A stretch of 64,000 nucleotides of DNA from JAXHUH01 sp034211175. GTDB taxonomy: Bacteria > Actinomycetota > Acidimicrobiia > Acidimicrobiales > CAIXPF01. The translations under genes and the position numbers were made by a program. Positions 16,884 through 27,780 of this stretch are shown piece by piece. Under the pieces are notes generated by a model. The model was not told where the DNA came from. It did no database searches and saw only the letters and a program-made list of their open reading frames with translations. Position 1 is the first letter of the stretch. Each line of letters opens with the position of its first letter. Where the stretch lies: NCBI GenBank assembly GCA_034211175.1, contig JAXHUH010000289.1, positions 1 to 64,000 of the forward strand. The letters are read 5' to 3'.

Positions 16884-17177
16884 TCAGCTGCGGGCCAGCT
16901 CGTGGGGCAGATCGCCCGTGGTCCGGGTCCACGCCTTGGCGACCGTGCGTGCCGCGAGCAGTCGGGCGACGCCCGACCCGAGGCCGGCGGCCGCCGCCCA
17001 GATCAGGGCGTCGACCAGAGGGGTGCGCAGGTCGGTCGGGTCCTCGGGGGCGTCGTCGGCCCGCATCCCGTTCCAGATCGACGTGAGGATCTTCCTCGCG
17101 ATGATCGCCGCACCGATGCCGGCGAGGGACTGGAGCGAGTCGTAGGCATCGCCCTTGCTGGTCGGGAGGACGCTCAC
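16884..17177 (-). CDS. DUF4235 family small membrane-associated protein
   Basis: The 97-residue protein fits DUF4235: an N-terminal IGAAIIARKILTSIWNGM segment, a central acidic linker with DPTDLRTPLVDALIWAAAAG, and a second hydrophobic helix followed by a basic ARTVAKAWTRTTGDLP tail. Two membrane-associated helices are likely. The GTG start overlaps the stop of the DUF1206 gene as GTGA, so the two are co-translated. The family has no proven function and is typically found with other small envelope proteins of actinobacteria. Confidence 0.8.
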   Translation of the reverse strand: MSVLPTSKGDAYDSLQSLAGIGAAIIARKILTSIWNGMRADDAPEDPTDLRTPLVDALIWAAAAGLGSGVARLLAARTVAKAWTRTTGDLPHELARS

Positions 17178-18034
17178 GGGCGCTCGAGCTCCTGGAAGCG
17201 GGCGCTGACCACGGCGAAGATGCCGTAGAGCACGAGGCCGACCGCGACGATCCAGATGAGGATCGAACCGCCGGTCGAGCCGGCGACGTCGGCCAGGGCG
17301 CCGCCGAGACCCTTCGCGTCATCCGGGTTGGCGGTCATGGCGGCCTGGATGAAGAAGCCTCCGATGAGGCCGTAGACGATGCCCCGAGCGATGTAGCCGA
17401 CGATGCCCAGACGGCGGGACCAGGTGCGCTCGGTGGCGCTCATCCGGCCGGTCTCCATCTTCTCGAGGAACTTCTCCTTGTAGGCCCAGACGGCGATCAC
17501 GATGCCGCCGATGATGAAGGCCAGGCCGACCGCGGCGACCAGGATCTGGCCGAACGAGTTCTCCAGCAGGGTCGAGGTGAGGCTCTCGGGCCACGACTCG
17601 CCGCCACCACCGCTGCCCGAGGACGAGCCGCCGCCGAAGGCGATGCTGAACGCCGTGACGGCGAGGAACACGTAGACGATGCCGCTGCCGAGCCACACGA
17701 CCCGCTTGCCGACGCCCTTGGCGGTCTGGTCACCGGGCAGGAATGCACGCACGGCCTTCCACAGCCCGTAGAGCAGGAGCCCGGCTCCGAGGATCGCGAG
17801 CAGGATCGTGCCGTAGCTGGTGGAGGCGACCTCGGCGAGCGCGCCCGTCTGGGACGCCTCCTCACCGCTGCCGCCGCCGCTGCGTGCCACGTCGATGGCC
17901 AGGAGTCCGACGATGAAGTAGAGGACGCCCTTGGCGAGCCACCCGACCTTGCCGGCCTTCTCCGTGGCATCGCTGTCGAGCGCCTGGCTCGTGGGCCACG
18001 GCATGTCCTGTTTTGAAGCGGTGGAGCTCGTCAT
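17174..18034 (-). CDS. DUF1206 family multi-pass membrane protein
   Basis: The 286-residue protein consists of three related two-helix units, the hallmark of DUF1206. Each begins with an (K/R)GVLYF or ARGIVYG-type motif (KVGWLAKGVLYFIVGLLAID, GKRVVWLGSGIVYVFLAVTA, GIVGYIARGIVYGLIGGFFI) and has a second helix near LYGLWK or LYGIFAV. Six membrane segments are expected, with a Gly/Ser-rich external loop after the third. The ATG is preceded by GAGGAGAGG. The function is unknown; it is translationally coupled to the DUF4235 gene. The open frame extends far upstream but is not protein-like there. Confidence 0.9.
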   Translation of the reverse strand: MTSSTASKQDMPWPTSQALDSDATEKAGKVGWLAKGVLYFIVGLLAIDVARSGGGSGEEASQTGALAEVASTSYGTILLAILGAGLLLYGLWKAVRAFLPGDQTAKGVGKRVVWLGSGIVYVFLAVTAFSIAFGGGSSSGSGGGGESWPESLTSTLLENSFGQILVAAVGLAFIIGGIVIAVWAYKEKFLEKMETGRMSATERTWSRRLGIVGYIARGIVYGLIGGFFIQAAMTANPDDAKGLGGALADVAGSTGGSILIWIVAVGLVLYGIFAVVSARFQELERP

Positions 18035-18107
18035 CTGGCCTCTCCTCATCTCCCTTCGGACCGGTTTGGCGTGCCCGGTCCGCCGGCGGCTCGCTTCGGC
18101 CACCCGT

Positions 18108-18677
18108 ATGGGAGGCGTCTCTACCCGGAACCGGCGACCCTCACGCTTCGCACCTCCGAGCACGCCCGGCGGGACGGGTAGCATCGGGCCGATCGAGGGA
18201 CCTACGTCGGACGCCGCCGCCCCCGGGCGCCTTCCGTGGCGCATCGGCGCCCGGGCCTGCGACATCGTGGTCACGGCGTGGCTCGTCGCCATCGTCCTGA
18301 TCGAGCTCGAGGGTCGCCTCCTCGGCGGTGACCCGCTCGGGCGTCGCCCCGACCCGCTCGTCGGCGTCGGCGAGGGCCGGGCCCGGCTCGTGCTGCTGGC
18401 CATCGTCGTGCTCTACGAGGTGGTCGACTCGGTGTGGATCCGGGGCACGCTCGGCAAGCGGATGCTCGGCCTGCGGGTCGTCGATGCTGCCGATCTCGGT
18501 CGGATCGGCCTGGCCACCTCGGCGCTGCGGGCCGTCGTGCTGCTCGGCCCGCTCGCCATCCCCTACGTCGGCGGGTGGATCTCCCTCGCCGTCGCGCTGT
18601 CCTCGACGATCCTCCCGGACCGGCGGGGCCTGCACGACCTGGCCGCGGGCACGGTCGTGGTCGAGCAGCGAGCGTGA
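18108..18677 (+). CDS. RDD family membrane protein
   Basis: The protein has three to four membrane helices with the RDD signature: R and D in WRIGARACDIVVTAWLVAIV, then GTLGKRMLGLRVVDA and the closing LPDRRGLHDLAAGTVVV. Some RDD proteins act as Na+/H+ antiporters, but most have no assigned role. From ATG 18108 it would have 189 residues, of which the first 28 are low-complexity. A TAGCAT hexamer at 18179-18184 sits seven bases before an in-frame ATC at 18192, which would remove exactly that low-complexity part; an ATC start is rare but matches the promoter spacing seen elsewhere here. The stop overlaps the next gene (GTGA). Confidence 0.82.
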   Translation: MGGVSTRNRRPSRFAPPSTPGGTGSIGPIEGPTSDAAAPGRLPWRIGARACDIVVTAWLVAIVLIELEGRLLGGDPLGRRPDPLVGVGEGRARLVLLAIVVLYEVVDSVWIRGTLGKRMLGLRVVDAADLGRIGLATSALRAVVLLGPLAIPYVGGWISLAVALSSTILPDRRGLHDLAAGTVVVEQRA

Positions 18678-19507
18678 GCACGGGCGCGTCGGAGGGCCCG
18701 CGGGCCGTCGACGAGCGTCGTCACGACGACGGCGTCGACGTGTTCACGTTCCTCGCCGGCACCCCCGGGGCGACGTTCGGCCTCCACGTCGATGTCGTCA
18801 CCCTGCCGGCGCTGGGCACGGCCTGGTACTGGGCCGCGGTGATCGAGGAGGGCCGTCCGCTCGTCACCCTGCTCGAGACCGAGACCCCGCTGCCCCGACG
18901 CGACCACGACCTCGAGCTGCGCACGTCGGGGCTGTGGGCCGACCACGTGTGCGAGACGCCGCTCGTGCACTGGTCGCTCGGGCTCGAGGCGTTCGCCGTC
19001 GGCCTCGACGACCCGACCGGGGCGTGGGGTGACTTCCGGGGCGACCGGGTGCCGCTCGGCTTCGACCTCGAGTGGGAGCACGACGATGGCGGGTACTCGG
19101 CCGCGCCCGGCCACGACGTGTTCTGGTCGCTGGTCACCGGTGAGGTGCTCGTCGGCCGGGAGGCCTACGACCTCACCGCCCACGGCTGGCGCGGCCACCG
19201 CTGGGGTGGGGCGGTGCCGTGGACCGGCCCGGGGGCCACGATCGCGGCCGTCGTCGACGGCGAGCCCGTGCACGCGGGTGACGGCGTGGCCGGGGTCGCG
19301 TCCGACACGACCGGGGTGCGTTGGCGGCCCGGGGCCGGGCTCGACAGCCTCGACGGCGTGGTCCACCGGGGCGAGCCGCTTCCCGTGGAGGTCATCGGCT
19401 GGTCGCCTGTGCGGGTACCGAACGACGGGTTCGACCTGCGCATCGCTCGGGCGTTCTGCCGCTTCGGCGACCGCGGCAACGGCTGGATCGAGCTCGTCGG
19501 CGTCTGA
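18674..19507 (+). CDS. Hypothetical protein with CrtC/lipocalin-like features
   Basis: The 277-residue protein starts at GTG 18674, overlapping the RDD stop by four bases. It is rich in Trp, His and acidic residues and in predicted beta strands, with segments such as LWADHVCETPLVHWSLGLE and the VPLGFDLEWEHDDG strand. This pattern resembles actinobacterial proteins with a hydroxyneurosporene-synthase (CrtC)-like double beta-barrel, but the match is from memory and weak. There is no signal peptide or membrane helix. Co-translation with the RDD protein suggests a shared task at the membrane; none is known. Confidence 0.7.
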   Translation: MSTGASEGPRAVDERRHDDGVDVFTFLAGTPGATFGLHVDVVTLPALGTAWYWAAVIEEGRPLVTLLETETPLPRRDHDLELRTSGLWADHVCETPLVHWSLGLEAFAVGLDDPTGAWGDFRGDRVPLGFDLEWEHDDGGYSAAPGHDVFWSLVTGEVLVGREAYDLTAHGWRGHRWGGAVPWTGPGATIAAVVDGEPVHAGDGVAGVASDTTGVRWRPGAGLDSLDGVVHRGEPLPVEVIGWSPVRVPNDGFDLRIARAFCRFGDRGNGWIELVGV

Positions 19508-19583
19508 GCTCGAACCCGCACCGGGGATCGGATCTCGACCGCCACGTGGCAGAGGTGAGACCCAGAACGATGGTGCGGGGCGG

Positions 19584-20570
19584 TCAGGAGGGCTGGTTGG
19601 CGATCGCCTTCTGGGCCCGCTTCTCGGCGAAGAAGGTGAAGCCGAGCACCACTGCCGCGGCCAGGACGGCGAGCAGGATCGGGACGAGCACGTCGTCGGT
19701 CGGTGCGCCGAGCTCGGCGCCCGAGGTGCCCTCGACGATCACGTTGCCGGCGTCGTCGGTCTGCTCGGGGATGCCGACACCGTCCGGCCACGGCCACAGG
19801 ACCCGCAACGAGCCCACCAGCAGGCCGATCAACCCTGCCATCACGGTGTCGTAGTGGCGGTCGAGCGCCCAGTGGAGCAGCGAGCTGAACGCGGCGAGGC
19901 CGAGCACGCAGCCGAGCATGAACACGAGCAGCGACACGATGTCGCGGTCGTGGACCGCCTCGAGGACCGGGTCGTACAGCCCGATCGCCAGCAGCAGGAA
20001 CGACCCGGACACACCGGGGAGGATCATGGCGCAGATGGCGATCGATCCGCCGATCAGGAACGCCCAGATCGGCGGCGAACCGACCGGCCCCGACCGGATG
20101 CCCATCAGGAAGAACATCACGATCGACACCCCGACGAGCACCGCGATCCGCACCCCGTCGCGCACGTTCAGCAGGCGCCAGGCGACGACGGTCGATGCGG
20201 TGACGAGGCCGAAGAACACCCCGGCGATGCGGACCGGCTCCTCCTCCAGGAGGTGCTCGATGGTCGTCGCCAGCGAGGCGACGGCCAGGAGGATGCCGAC
20301 CCCGAGTGGGACCAGGAAGAACCAGTCGATCGAGCGGAGGCCGTCGAGGCCGCCGCGCACGTCGCCCTTCACGAACCGGCCGAGCGATCGTGCGCCTTCG
20401 CGGATCGACCCGATCAACGTCTCGTAGATGCCGAACACCAGGGCGACCGTGCCGCCGGACACGCCGGGGACGATGTCGGCCGAGCCCATGCAGAAGCCGC
20501 GAAGTACCTGCACGGGGGCGTTGCGAATCGTGTACTTGGCCCGCACGGGCCGGGGGGAGGACCCGTCCAT
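19584..20570 (-). CDS. DUF368 family polyprenyl-phosphate transporter (PopT-like)
   Basis: DUF368 proteins have been identified as undecaprenyl-phosphate translocases (PopT) that return the lipid carrier to the cytoplasmic face for cell-wall synthesis. The 328-residue protein has about nine membrane helices. It carries the family's paired motifs GSADIVPGVSGGTVALVFGI near the N-terminus and AMILPGVSGSFLLLAIGLYD in the middle, the inverted re-entrant repeats. The ATG at 20570 is preceded by TACGCT with an eight-base gap, a leaderless layout. A DedA protein, the other family implicated in this recycling, lies at 41198-41890. Confidence 0.88.
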   Translation of the reverse strand: MDGSSPRPVRAKYTIRNAPVQVLRGFCMGSADIVPGVSGGTVALVFGIYETLIGSIREGARSLGRFVKGDVRGGLDGLRSIDWFFLVPLGVGILLAVASLATTIEHLLEEEPVRIAGVFFGLVTASTVVAWRLLNVRDGVRIAVLVGVSIVMFFLMGIRSGPVGSPPIWAFLIGGSIAICAMILPGVSGSFLLLAIGLYDPVLEAVHDRDIVSLLVFMLGCVLGLAAFSSLLHWALDRHYDTVMAGLIGLLVGSLRVLWPWPDGVGIPEQTDDAGNVIVEGTSGAELGAPTDDVLVPILLAVLAAAVVLGFTFFAEKRAQKAIANQPS

Positions 20571-20578
20571 GGGGCGTG

Positions 20579-20584
20579 AGCGTA
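20579..20584 (-). promoter_or_regulatory. Leaderless -10 (TACGCT) of the DUF368 gene
   Basis: On the minus strand TACGCT is eight bases before ATG 20570. It lies between the DUF368 start and the end of the sdh operon. Confidence 0.5.
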
Positions 20585-20640
20585 CCGGCGGAGCCGGCTC
20601 GAACCGATGCGCCGCCGGCACGCTCCTCAGTGGTGGACGA

Positions 20641-21405
20641 TCAGTCCCGCTGACCGGCGAGCTTGCGGTTCTTGCGCAGCGCCTTCAGGTAGTCCCGGTT
20701 CATCCAGGCGATGAAGTCGAGGCTGATCTCCTTCGGGCACGCCTCGTAGCACTCGCCGTGGTTGGTGCAGGAGCCGAAGTACTCCTCCATCGTCTCGACC
20801 ATGTTCTGCGTGCGCTCCCACCGCTCCGACTGCCCCTGGGGCAGGAGGTTGAGGTGGTTGAGCTTGGCCGACGTGAACAGCTGCCCGGCGCTGTTGGGGC
20901 ACGCCGCGACGCAGGCGCCGCACCCGATGCACGCCGCGGCGTCCATCGCCGCCTCGGCCGCGTCCTTGGGGACGAGGATGAGGTTGGCGTCGGGCGCGGA
21001 GCCGGTGGGTGCCGAGATGTAGCCGCCGGCATCGACGATGCGGTCGAGCGGGCTGCGGTCGACGACCAGGTCCTGGATGATCGGGAAGCCCTCGGCCCGC
21101 CACGGCTCCACGACGATCTCGTCGCCGTCGGCGAACTTCCGCATGTGGAGCTGGCAGGTCGCGGTGCCCTTCTCCGGGCCGTGGGCGCGGCCGTTGACCA
21201 TGACGCCGCAGGTCCCGCAGATGCCCTCGCGACAGTCGCTCTCGAACGAGATCGGCTCGTGGCCGGACTCGAGGAGCCGTTCGTTGACGACGTCCATCAT
21301 CTCGAGGAACGACATGTCGGGGGAGACGTCGGGGACCTGATGGGTCTCGAAGCGGCCGTCGTCGTCCGGGCCGTCCTGGCGCCAGACCTTGAGCGTGATG
21401 CGCAT
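20641..21405 (-). CDS. sdhB: Succinate dehydrogenase / fumarate reductase iron-sulfur subunit
   Basis: The 254-residue subunit carries electrons from SdhA to the membrane quinone site. The [2Fe-2S] ligands lie in DCREGICGTCG and ATCQLHM (C58, C63, C66, C84). The [4Fe-4S] and [3Fe-4S] cysteines lie in CIGCGACVAACPNS and CTNHGECYEACPKEI. This spacing, with the longer CTNHGEC motif, is typical of the type-B enzymes of actinobacteria and epsilonproteobacteria. ATG 21405 is chosen; an in-frame GTG at 21426 overlaps the sdhA stop as GTGA and would add seven residues, so coupling is possible either way. Confidence 0.95.
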   Translation of the reverse strand: MRITLKVWRQDGPDDDGRFETHQVPDVSPDMSFLEMMDVVNERLLESGHEPISFESDCREGICGTCGVMVNGRAHGPEKGTATCQLHMRKFADGDEIVVEPWRAEGFPIIQDLVVDRSPLDRIVDAGGYISAPTGSAPDANLILVPKDAAEAAMDAAACIGCGACVAACPNSAGQLFTSAKLNHLNLLPQGQSERWERTQNMVETMEEYFGSCTNHGECYEACPKEISLDFIAWMNRDYLKALRKNRKLAGQRD

Positions 21406-21422
21406 GGTGTGGTGGGACTCCG

Positions 21423-23344
<1,922 letters not shown>

Positions 23345-23348
<4 letters not shown>

Positions 23349-24190
23349 CCGAGCGCTCCTTCCTCGGTGGTCGTGGCGGCGGGGGCGGCCTCGCCGGACT
23401 CGCCCTCCTCGCCGTGCTCCTCGTCGGCGTACGGCGTCGTGCGGTCGTCCTCGCTGATGAGGCCGGCCTGGACCATGATCGGGAAGCTCAGGTTGCCGAG
23501 GAGGATCATGGCGGCGAGCCCGGTGGCCAGGTAGCGCCGGGCCACGTTGAAGCGCGGGTTGTTGATCCCCAACGTCTGAAACATCGACCAGGCGCCGTGG
23601 TAGATGTGCACGGCCACGGCGATGTTGGCGACGATGTAGATGATGGCGATGGGGAGGCTCGAGAGGCTCTCCACCACGTTGTGGTACACGTCGCCGCGGA
23701 TGTACTCGTCACCGAGCAGCCAGCCCCAGGTGAGGTCGGCCAGGTGGAAGATGACGTACAGGAAGATGATGATGCCCGTCACCCGCATCGACCGGCTGGC
23801 GAAGTCGGCGGCGATGTAGTCCCGCTTCGACTGGTACCGGGTGCCGTTCGCCTTGCGGTTGGTGGCCGTCAGCGAGATGGCGGCGTGGATGTGCAGCACG
23901 AACGCGGTGGTCAGCCCGATGCGGAGCAGCCACAGCAGGAGCGTGCGGGGGACGAGCTCACCACCCAGGTCCCGTAGTGCCTCGCCGTAGTGGTTGACCT
24001 GGGCGGGGCCCTCGTAGAGGTGGAGGTTCCCGATCATGTGGACCACCACGTACCCGAGGAGGGCGATGCCGGTGACCCCCATCACCCATTTCTTGCCCAC
24101 GTAGGTCTGGTAGAGCCCGAGCGGGAACGGGAGCCGTCGCGCCGGCCGGCGGAACACCGGTGCGGAGCGCGCGGGCGTCGTGGTCGCCAC
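23345..24190 (-). CDS. sdhC: Succinate dehydrogenase cytochrome b558 subunit (type B)
   Basis: The 281-residue single membrane anchor of Complex II has five helices, typical of the b558 (di-heme) class. Candidate heme histidines lie in YVVVHMIGNLHLYEG, FVLHIHAAIS, YVIFHLADLTWG and VAVHIYHGAWSMFQT. It passes electrons to quinone, probably menaquinone in this group. The GTG start has AGGAGG four bases upstream. A TACCGT hexamer on the minus strand at 24227-24232 is a candidate -10 for the operon. The C-terminal 30 residues are Ala/Glu-rich and disordered. Gene order is C-A-B with tight overlaps. Confidence 0.95.
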
Positions 24191-24266
24191 GAAGCCTCCT
24201 GATCGTGCGTGTCGACTGTCGATTGGACGGTACTCGGGCCTGAAGGGACGTGGGAAATGGTCCCCG

Positions 24267-25256
24267 TCAGGATTCGAGGATGATCTCCTCGACGTACCTC
24301 AGTTTGTCGACCGCGGGCTCCGGCAGCACGAACGGGTAGGCGTCGTCGTGGCCCATCGCCCGGTTCAGGCTGTTGAGCGCCACCTCGAGCTCGACCCACT
24401 GGGCGTAGCGGTCGGCCCACTTGCGGGGCTGGCGCCGGCCCGTGAGCCCGAAGGCCCGGGCGGTGTCCATCGTGTCGTGCATGTGGAGGGCGTGGGCGAA
24501 GGTCTCGGCGAAGTCCTCCCACGGGTGGGCGGAGGCGTAGAAGGAGATGTGGTCCTTCTGCCAGCTGCCGTCGTCGGTGCCGGCGTAGTGGGTGCGCAGC
24601 GCCTCCTGGTAGTCCTCCCGCTCGTCACCGAACAGCTTCCGGAACGACTCCAGTTGGTCGGTGCCGTCGATCATGCGGGCCCACACGTAGTGGCCGACCT
24701 CGTGGCGCACGTGGCCGAGCGGCGTGCGGTAGGGCTCGCCGAGCTCGGCGCGCTCGCGCTCGCGGGTCTCGGGGTCGGCCTCGGTGACGTCGAGGCTGAC
24801 CAGCCCGTCGGCGTGGCCGATGGTGACCGGCGTGCCCGGCGCGGAGGCGAGCAGCTCGAAGGTGAGGCCCACCTCGCCGGGGCCGGGCGGCGACCCGTCG
24901 GCCGGCGGCTCCGGGGCGTCGGTCGGGATCCCGTAGCCCCAGATCTGGCGGAGGACCCGGCGCTTGGCCAGCTCGAAGTGGCGCCAGTACTCCATGACGC
25001 CGGGCACCGTGAGATCGGGCCGCGTGACGGTCAGCGCGCACGACGCGCACGGCGTGCCCTCGGCGGGCGTGGTCCAGTTGCAGATCCCGTGCTCGACGCC
25101 GATCGAGCACTCGTGGAGCTTGTCGGGGAGGGCGTCCTCGTAGGTCACGAGGTCGTCCCGCTCGGGGACGTACCGGACGTTGCCACCGCAGTTGGTGCAA
25201 CGGTCGTTGTCGAAGAACAGTTCGACGCCACAGCGGTGGCAGCGGAAGCGACGCAT
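24267..25256 (-). CDS. Putative zinc-binding metallopeptidase with zinc ribbon (Peptidase_Mx-like)
   Basis: The 329-residue protein begins with a zinc ribbon (C6, C9, C20, C23 in CHRCG and CTNCGG). A second Cys-rich patch follows (C50, C59, C70, C73). The metallopeptidase motif HEVGH is at 185-189, with a likely third ligand in HPWEDFAETFAHALHM. This layout matches a family of putative zinc metallopeptidases common in bacteria, whose substrate is unknown. It lacks a signal peptide, so a cytoplasmic role is likely. The start is supported by a TAGAAG hexamer seven bases upstream, although the last base is not the usual T. Confidence 0.85.
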   Translation of the reverse strand: MRRFRCHRCGVELFFDNDRCTNCGGNVRYVPERDDLVTYEDALPDKLHECSIGVEHGICNWTTPAEGTPCASCALTVTRPDLTVPGVMEYWRHFELAKRRVLRQIWGYGIPTDAPEPPADGSPPGPGEVGLTFELLASAPGTPVTIGHADGLVSLDVTEADPETRERERAELGEPYRTPLGHVRHEVGHYVWARMIDGTDQLESFRKLFGDEREDYQEALRTHYAGTDDGSWQKDHISFYASAHPWEDFAETFAHALHMHDTMDTARAFGLTGRRQPRKWADRYAQWVELEVALNSLNRAMGHDDAYPFVLPEPAVDKLRYVEEIILES

Positions 25257-25454
25257 GGCCGCACTTCTACCCCACGCCGGTCGGCCCGAACCGCGCGGTC
25301 CGGGCGTGCCCGCCGTTCCCGTTGCCGGCCCGGCTGGACGGAACGTTCGTCCCGCGATGCCCACGGTCCGGGCCGGCAACGAGGTACGTCGGTGGTACCC
25401 GCTGTGCGCTCCGGTCAATCGGGCGTCGCGGAGGCCGAGCCGGTGGCGCCGGCG

Positions 25455-27599
25455 TCAGGCGTCGTGGACGACCTCGGCGACGAGCTCGACGCGGTCGCTG
25501 TCCTCGCCGGCGTCGAGCTCGAGGGTGAGCTTCAACGGTCCCGGCTCGTCGCCGGCGGTCGTGCGGATCGTGCCGACCAGCCCGCAGCTGTCGGCCTCGA
25601 CGTCGCCCGACCACCGCCACACCGTCTCGCCGTCCGGCCGGGTGAGGGTGGCCGTCACCTGGGCGTGCTCGAGGGTCGTGCGCCGGCTGCTCACGACGTG
25701 GACCGGGCGTTCGATCACGGCGCCGGTGGTGATGCGGCCGGGGAGCGGGTCGGTCACCAGGAGCACCGCCCGGCACACGGCGCGCAGGGCGTGCCACGCC
25801 TGCTTCGGGCGCCGCTCGTGGTCGAGCAGGCCGTAGCCGAGCCCCGGGCGCAGGTCCGCCAGCGCGAGCACCGTGAACCCGCCGCCCGGGTTGTACATGA
25901 GCCGCCGCAGGTCGCTGACCGAACGGGCGACGACGCGGGCCTGCAGCTCCTGGGTGGCGGCGACCCACGAGGCGGCGTCGTCGTGGTCGGCCGGCGGGGT
26001 GCGCAGCCACAGCGCCGGCTCCGCGCCGAGTGCCTCGAGCCCGGCGATCACGTCGTCGTCGAAGCGGCCCCACGGCTCGGGCAGCGGCAGCTCGTCGGCG
26101 GAGGACGCCGCCTGGGCGCCGAGCTCGCCGACGAAGCGGCCGAGGCGGGGGATGCGGGCGATGAGGGCGGCGAGGTCGGGCACGTCGCCGCGACGCCAGC
26201 CGTAGAAGATGTGCGAGTCGGTGCCGTCGAGCTGGGGTGGGTGGGGGAGGACACCCGAGTGGACGATCGCCGGGCGGCTGTCGTCGGCCCGCTCGAGCGC
26301 CCGGCGGACCGAGCGGTCGAGCACCGTGCGGTTCCAGGTCGGGGCCTGGTGGCGCAGGATCTGCAGCGCGGCCGACGTGCCCGCCGGCGGGTTCATCGGC
26401 CCGTCGGGCTCGTTGTGGCCGCACCACGCGGCGATCGAGGGGTGATGGGCGGCGAGGTCGACGAGCTGGCGGGCCTGGCGGACCGCTTCGCGGCGCACGC
26501 TGCGGGCGTGCTCGCGGTGGAGGGGCAGGTCCTGCCAGATCAGCATGCCGGCCTCGTCGGCCGCGTCGTAGAGCTCGGGGTGGGCGACGTGGCCCCGCAC
26601 CCGCAGCAGGTCGAGCCCGACCTCCTTCGCGAGCTCGACGTCGCGGCGGACCTCGGCCGGGCTCGCGTCGCCGAGCAGCGCCCGGGTCGGGCCGACGTTG
26701 GCGCCCTTGCAGAACAGGCGCTCGCCGTTGACGTGGAGGATCCAGTTCTGGAGCCGGACGGTGCGCAGCCCGGTGCGCACCTGGCGGTGGTCGCTCGGCC
26801 GGTCGTCGACCCGCACCTCGACCCGGACGTCGTGGAGGGGCGCGTCGCCGAGTGCGTGGGGCCACCACAGCTGTGGCCGGTCCACGCCGACCGTCCAGTC
26901 GAGCCGGTTCTCGCCGGTGGCCAGCGCGTGCTGCACCTCGCGGGTGGCGACGACCGCGCCCTGCGGGTCCGTGATCGTGATGACGACGTCGGCCGTCACC
27001 GCCTCGGCGGCGTCGAGGATCGCCCGCAGGTGGAGCGAGGCGTGCTCCTCGGCCGCCTCCCGGCACAGCACGCGCAGCCCGTCGATGTGGACCGCGCCCG
27101 ACGTGGTCAGGTGCACGGGCCGCCAGATCCCGCCGGTGCTGCGCGGCTCGCCTCCGGGGGTCGCGGCGGTGTCGACCTCGGTCGGGTCGCCGAGGATGCC
27201 GAGGAGGGCGCGGCGGGTGCCGCCCGAGCCGGGGGCGGGACACGTGACCTCGACGGCCAGGGTGTGCTCGGTCCCGTCGGCGAGCAGCCGGGTCACGTCG
27301 AACGAGTGGGCCGCGAAGTAGCCCTCGGCATCGCCGACGTAGGCGCCGTCGAGCCAGATGTCGCTCTGGTAGAAGACGCCGTCGAACGTGAGCCAGGCCC
27401 GCTCGCCGGCGGCGGGGACGTCATGGTGGAACGTGCACCGGTACAGGACGGCCTCGGCGTCGGCCAGCTCTGCGACGTCGGCCCAGTGGCCGGGGACGTC
27501 GACCGGTGTCCACGCCGAGTCGTCGTAGCCGACCTCCGGGTAGGCGCGACGGAGCTCGTCGTCGGCCGCGGTTGCACGCCAACCGGTCGTCAGCTCCAT
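25455..27599 (-). CDS. GH2-type glycoside hydrolase (beta-mannosidase-like)
   Basis: Retaining GH2 enzymes remove beta-linked mannose, galactose, glucuronate or glucosamine. The 714-residue protein starts with a sugar-binding jelly roll (WTPVDVPGHWADVAELADAE, then LTFDGVFYQSDIWLDG). An immunoglobulin-like domain and a TIM barrel follow. The acid/base Glu is in AAWCGHNEPDGP and the nucleophile is probably the Glu of RFVGELGAQA. This resembles the beta-mannosidase/exo-glucosaminidase side of GH2. No signal peptide is present, so the substrate is probably imported first. It is in the same direction as and just downstream of the xylose genes, with a hairpin between them. Confidence 0.88.
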   Translation of the reverse strand: MELTTGWRATAADDELRRAYPEVGYDDSAWTPVDVPGHWADVAELADAEAVLYRCTFHHDVPAAGERAWLTFDGVFYQSDIWLDGAYVGDAEGYFAAHSFDVTRLLADGTEHTLAVEVTCPAPGSGGTRRALLGILGDPTEVDTAATPGGEPRSTGGIWRPVHLTTSGAVHIDGLRVLCREAAEEHASLHLRAILDAAEAVTADVVITITDPQGAVVATREVQHALATGENRLDWTVGVDRPQLWWPHALGDAPLHDVRVEVRVDDRPSDHRQVRTGLRTVRLQNWILHVNGERLFCKGANVGPTRALLGDASPAEVRRDVELAKEVGLDLLRVRGHVAHPELYDAADEAGMLIWQDLPLHREHARSVRREAVRQARQLVDLAAHHPSIAAWCGHNEPDGPMNPPAGTSAALQILRHQAPTWNRTVLDRSVRRALERADDSRPAIVHSGVLPHPPQLDGTDSHIFYGWRRGDVPDLAALIARIPRLGRFVGELGAQAASSADELPLPEPWGRFDDDVIAGLEALGAEPALWLRTPPADHDDAASWVAATQELQARVVARSVSDLRRLMYNPGGGFTVLALADLRPGLGYGLLDHERRPKQAWHALRAVCRAVLLVTDPLPGRITTGAVIERPVHVVSSRRTTLEHAQVTATLTRPDGETVWRWSGDVEADSCGLVGTIRTTAGDEPGPLKLTLELDAGEDSDRVELVAEVVHDA

Positions 27600-27701
27600 G
27601 TCAGATCCATTTCGGGGCGGTGTCCAGCGCTCCGAACCTACCCCTGATCGCCGCTGCTCACGGTCAGCGGACCACCACCCCCCGCACCCCCCGTCCGGTC
27701 T

Positions 27702-27741
27702 GGTACGCGCAGGCGACCACCAGGTGGCGCGAACGCGTACC
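27702..27741. terminator. Nested hairpin between xylB and the GH2 gene
   Basis: Perfect 8-bp arms GGTACGCG (27702-27709) and CGCGTACC (27734-27741) enclose a second perfect dyad CCACC-A-GGTGG (27717-27727). The element lies 40 bases after the xylB stop and about 100 before the GH2 start. It may terminate the xyl transcript or act as an operator for GH2. Confidence 0.5.
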
Positions 27742-27780
27742 GGATCCGGGGGTTGTCAGGTGTGGAGTGGGGCGGTGTGC

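Noticed and set aside
24180..27647. Very long open frame (over 1100 codons) on the + strand
   Set aside because: It runs antisense to the metallopeptidase and GH2 genes, has a Gly/Arg/Val/Asp-biased composition and no family motifs. It is a shadow frame caused by high GC content. The same applies to other long antisense frames, for example 1297-3180 and 31364-33868 on the minus strand.
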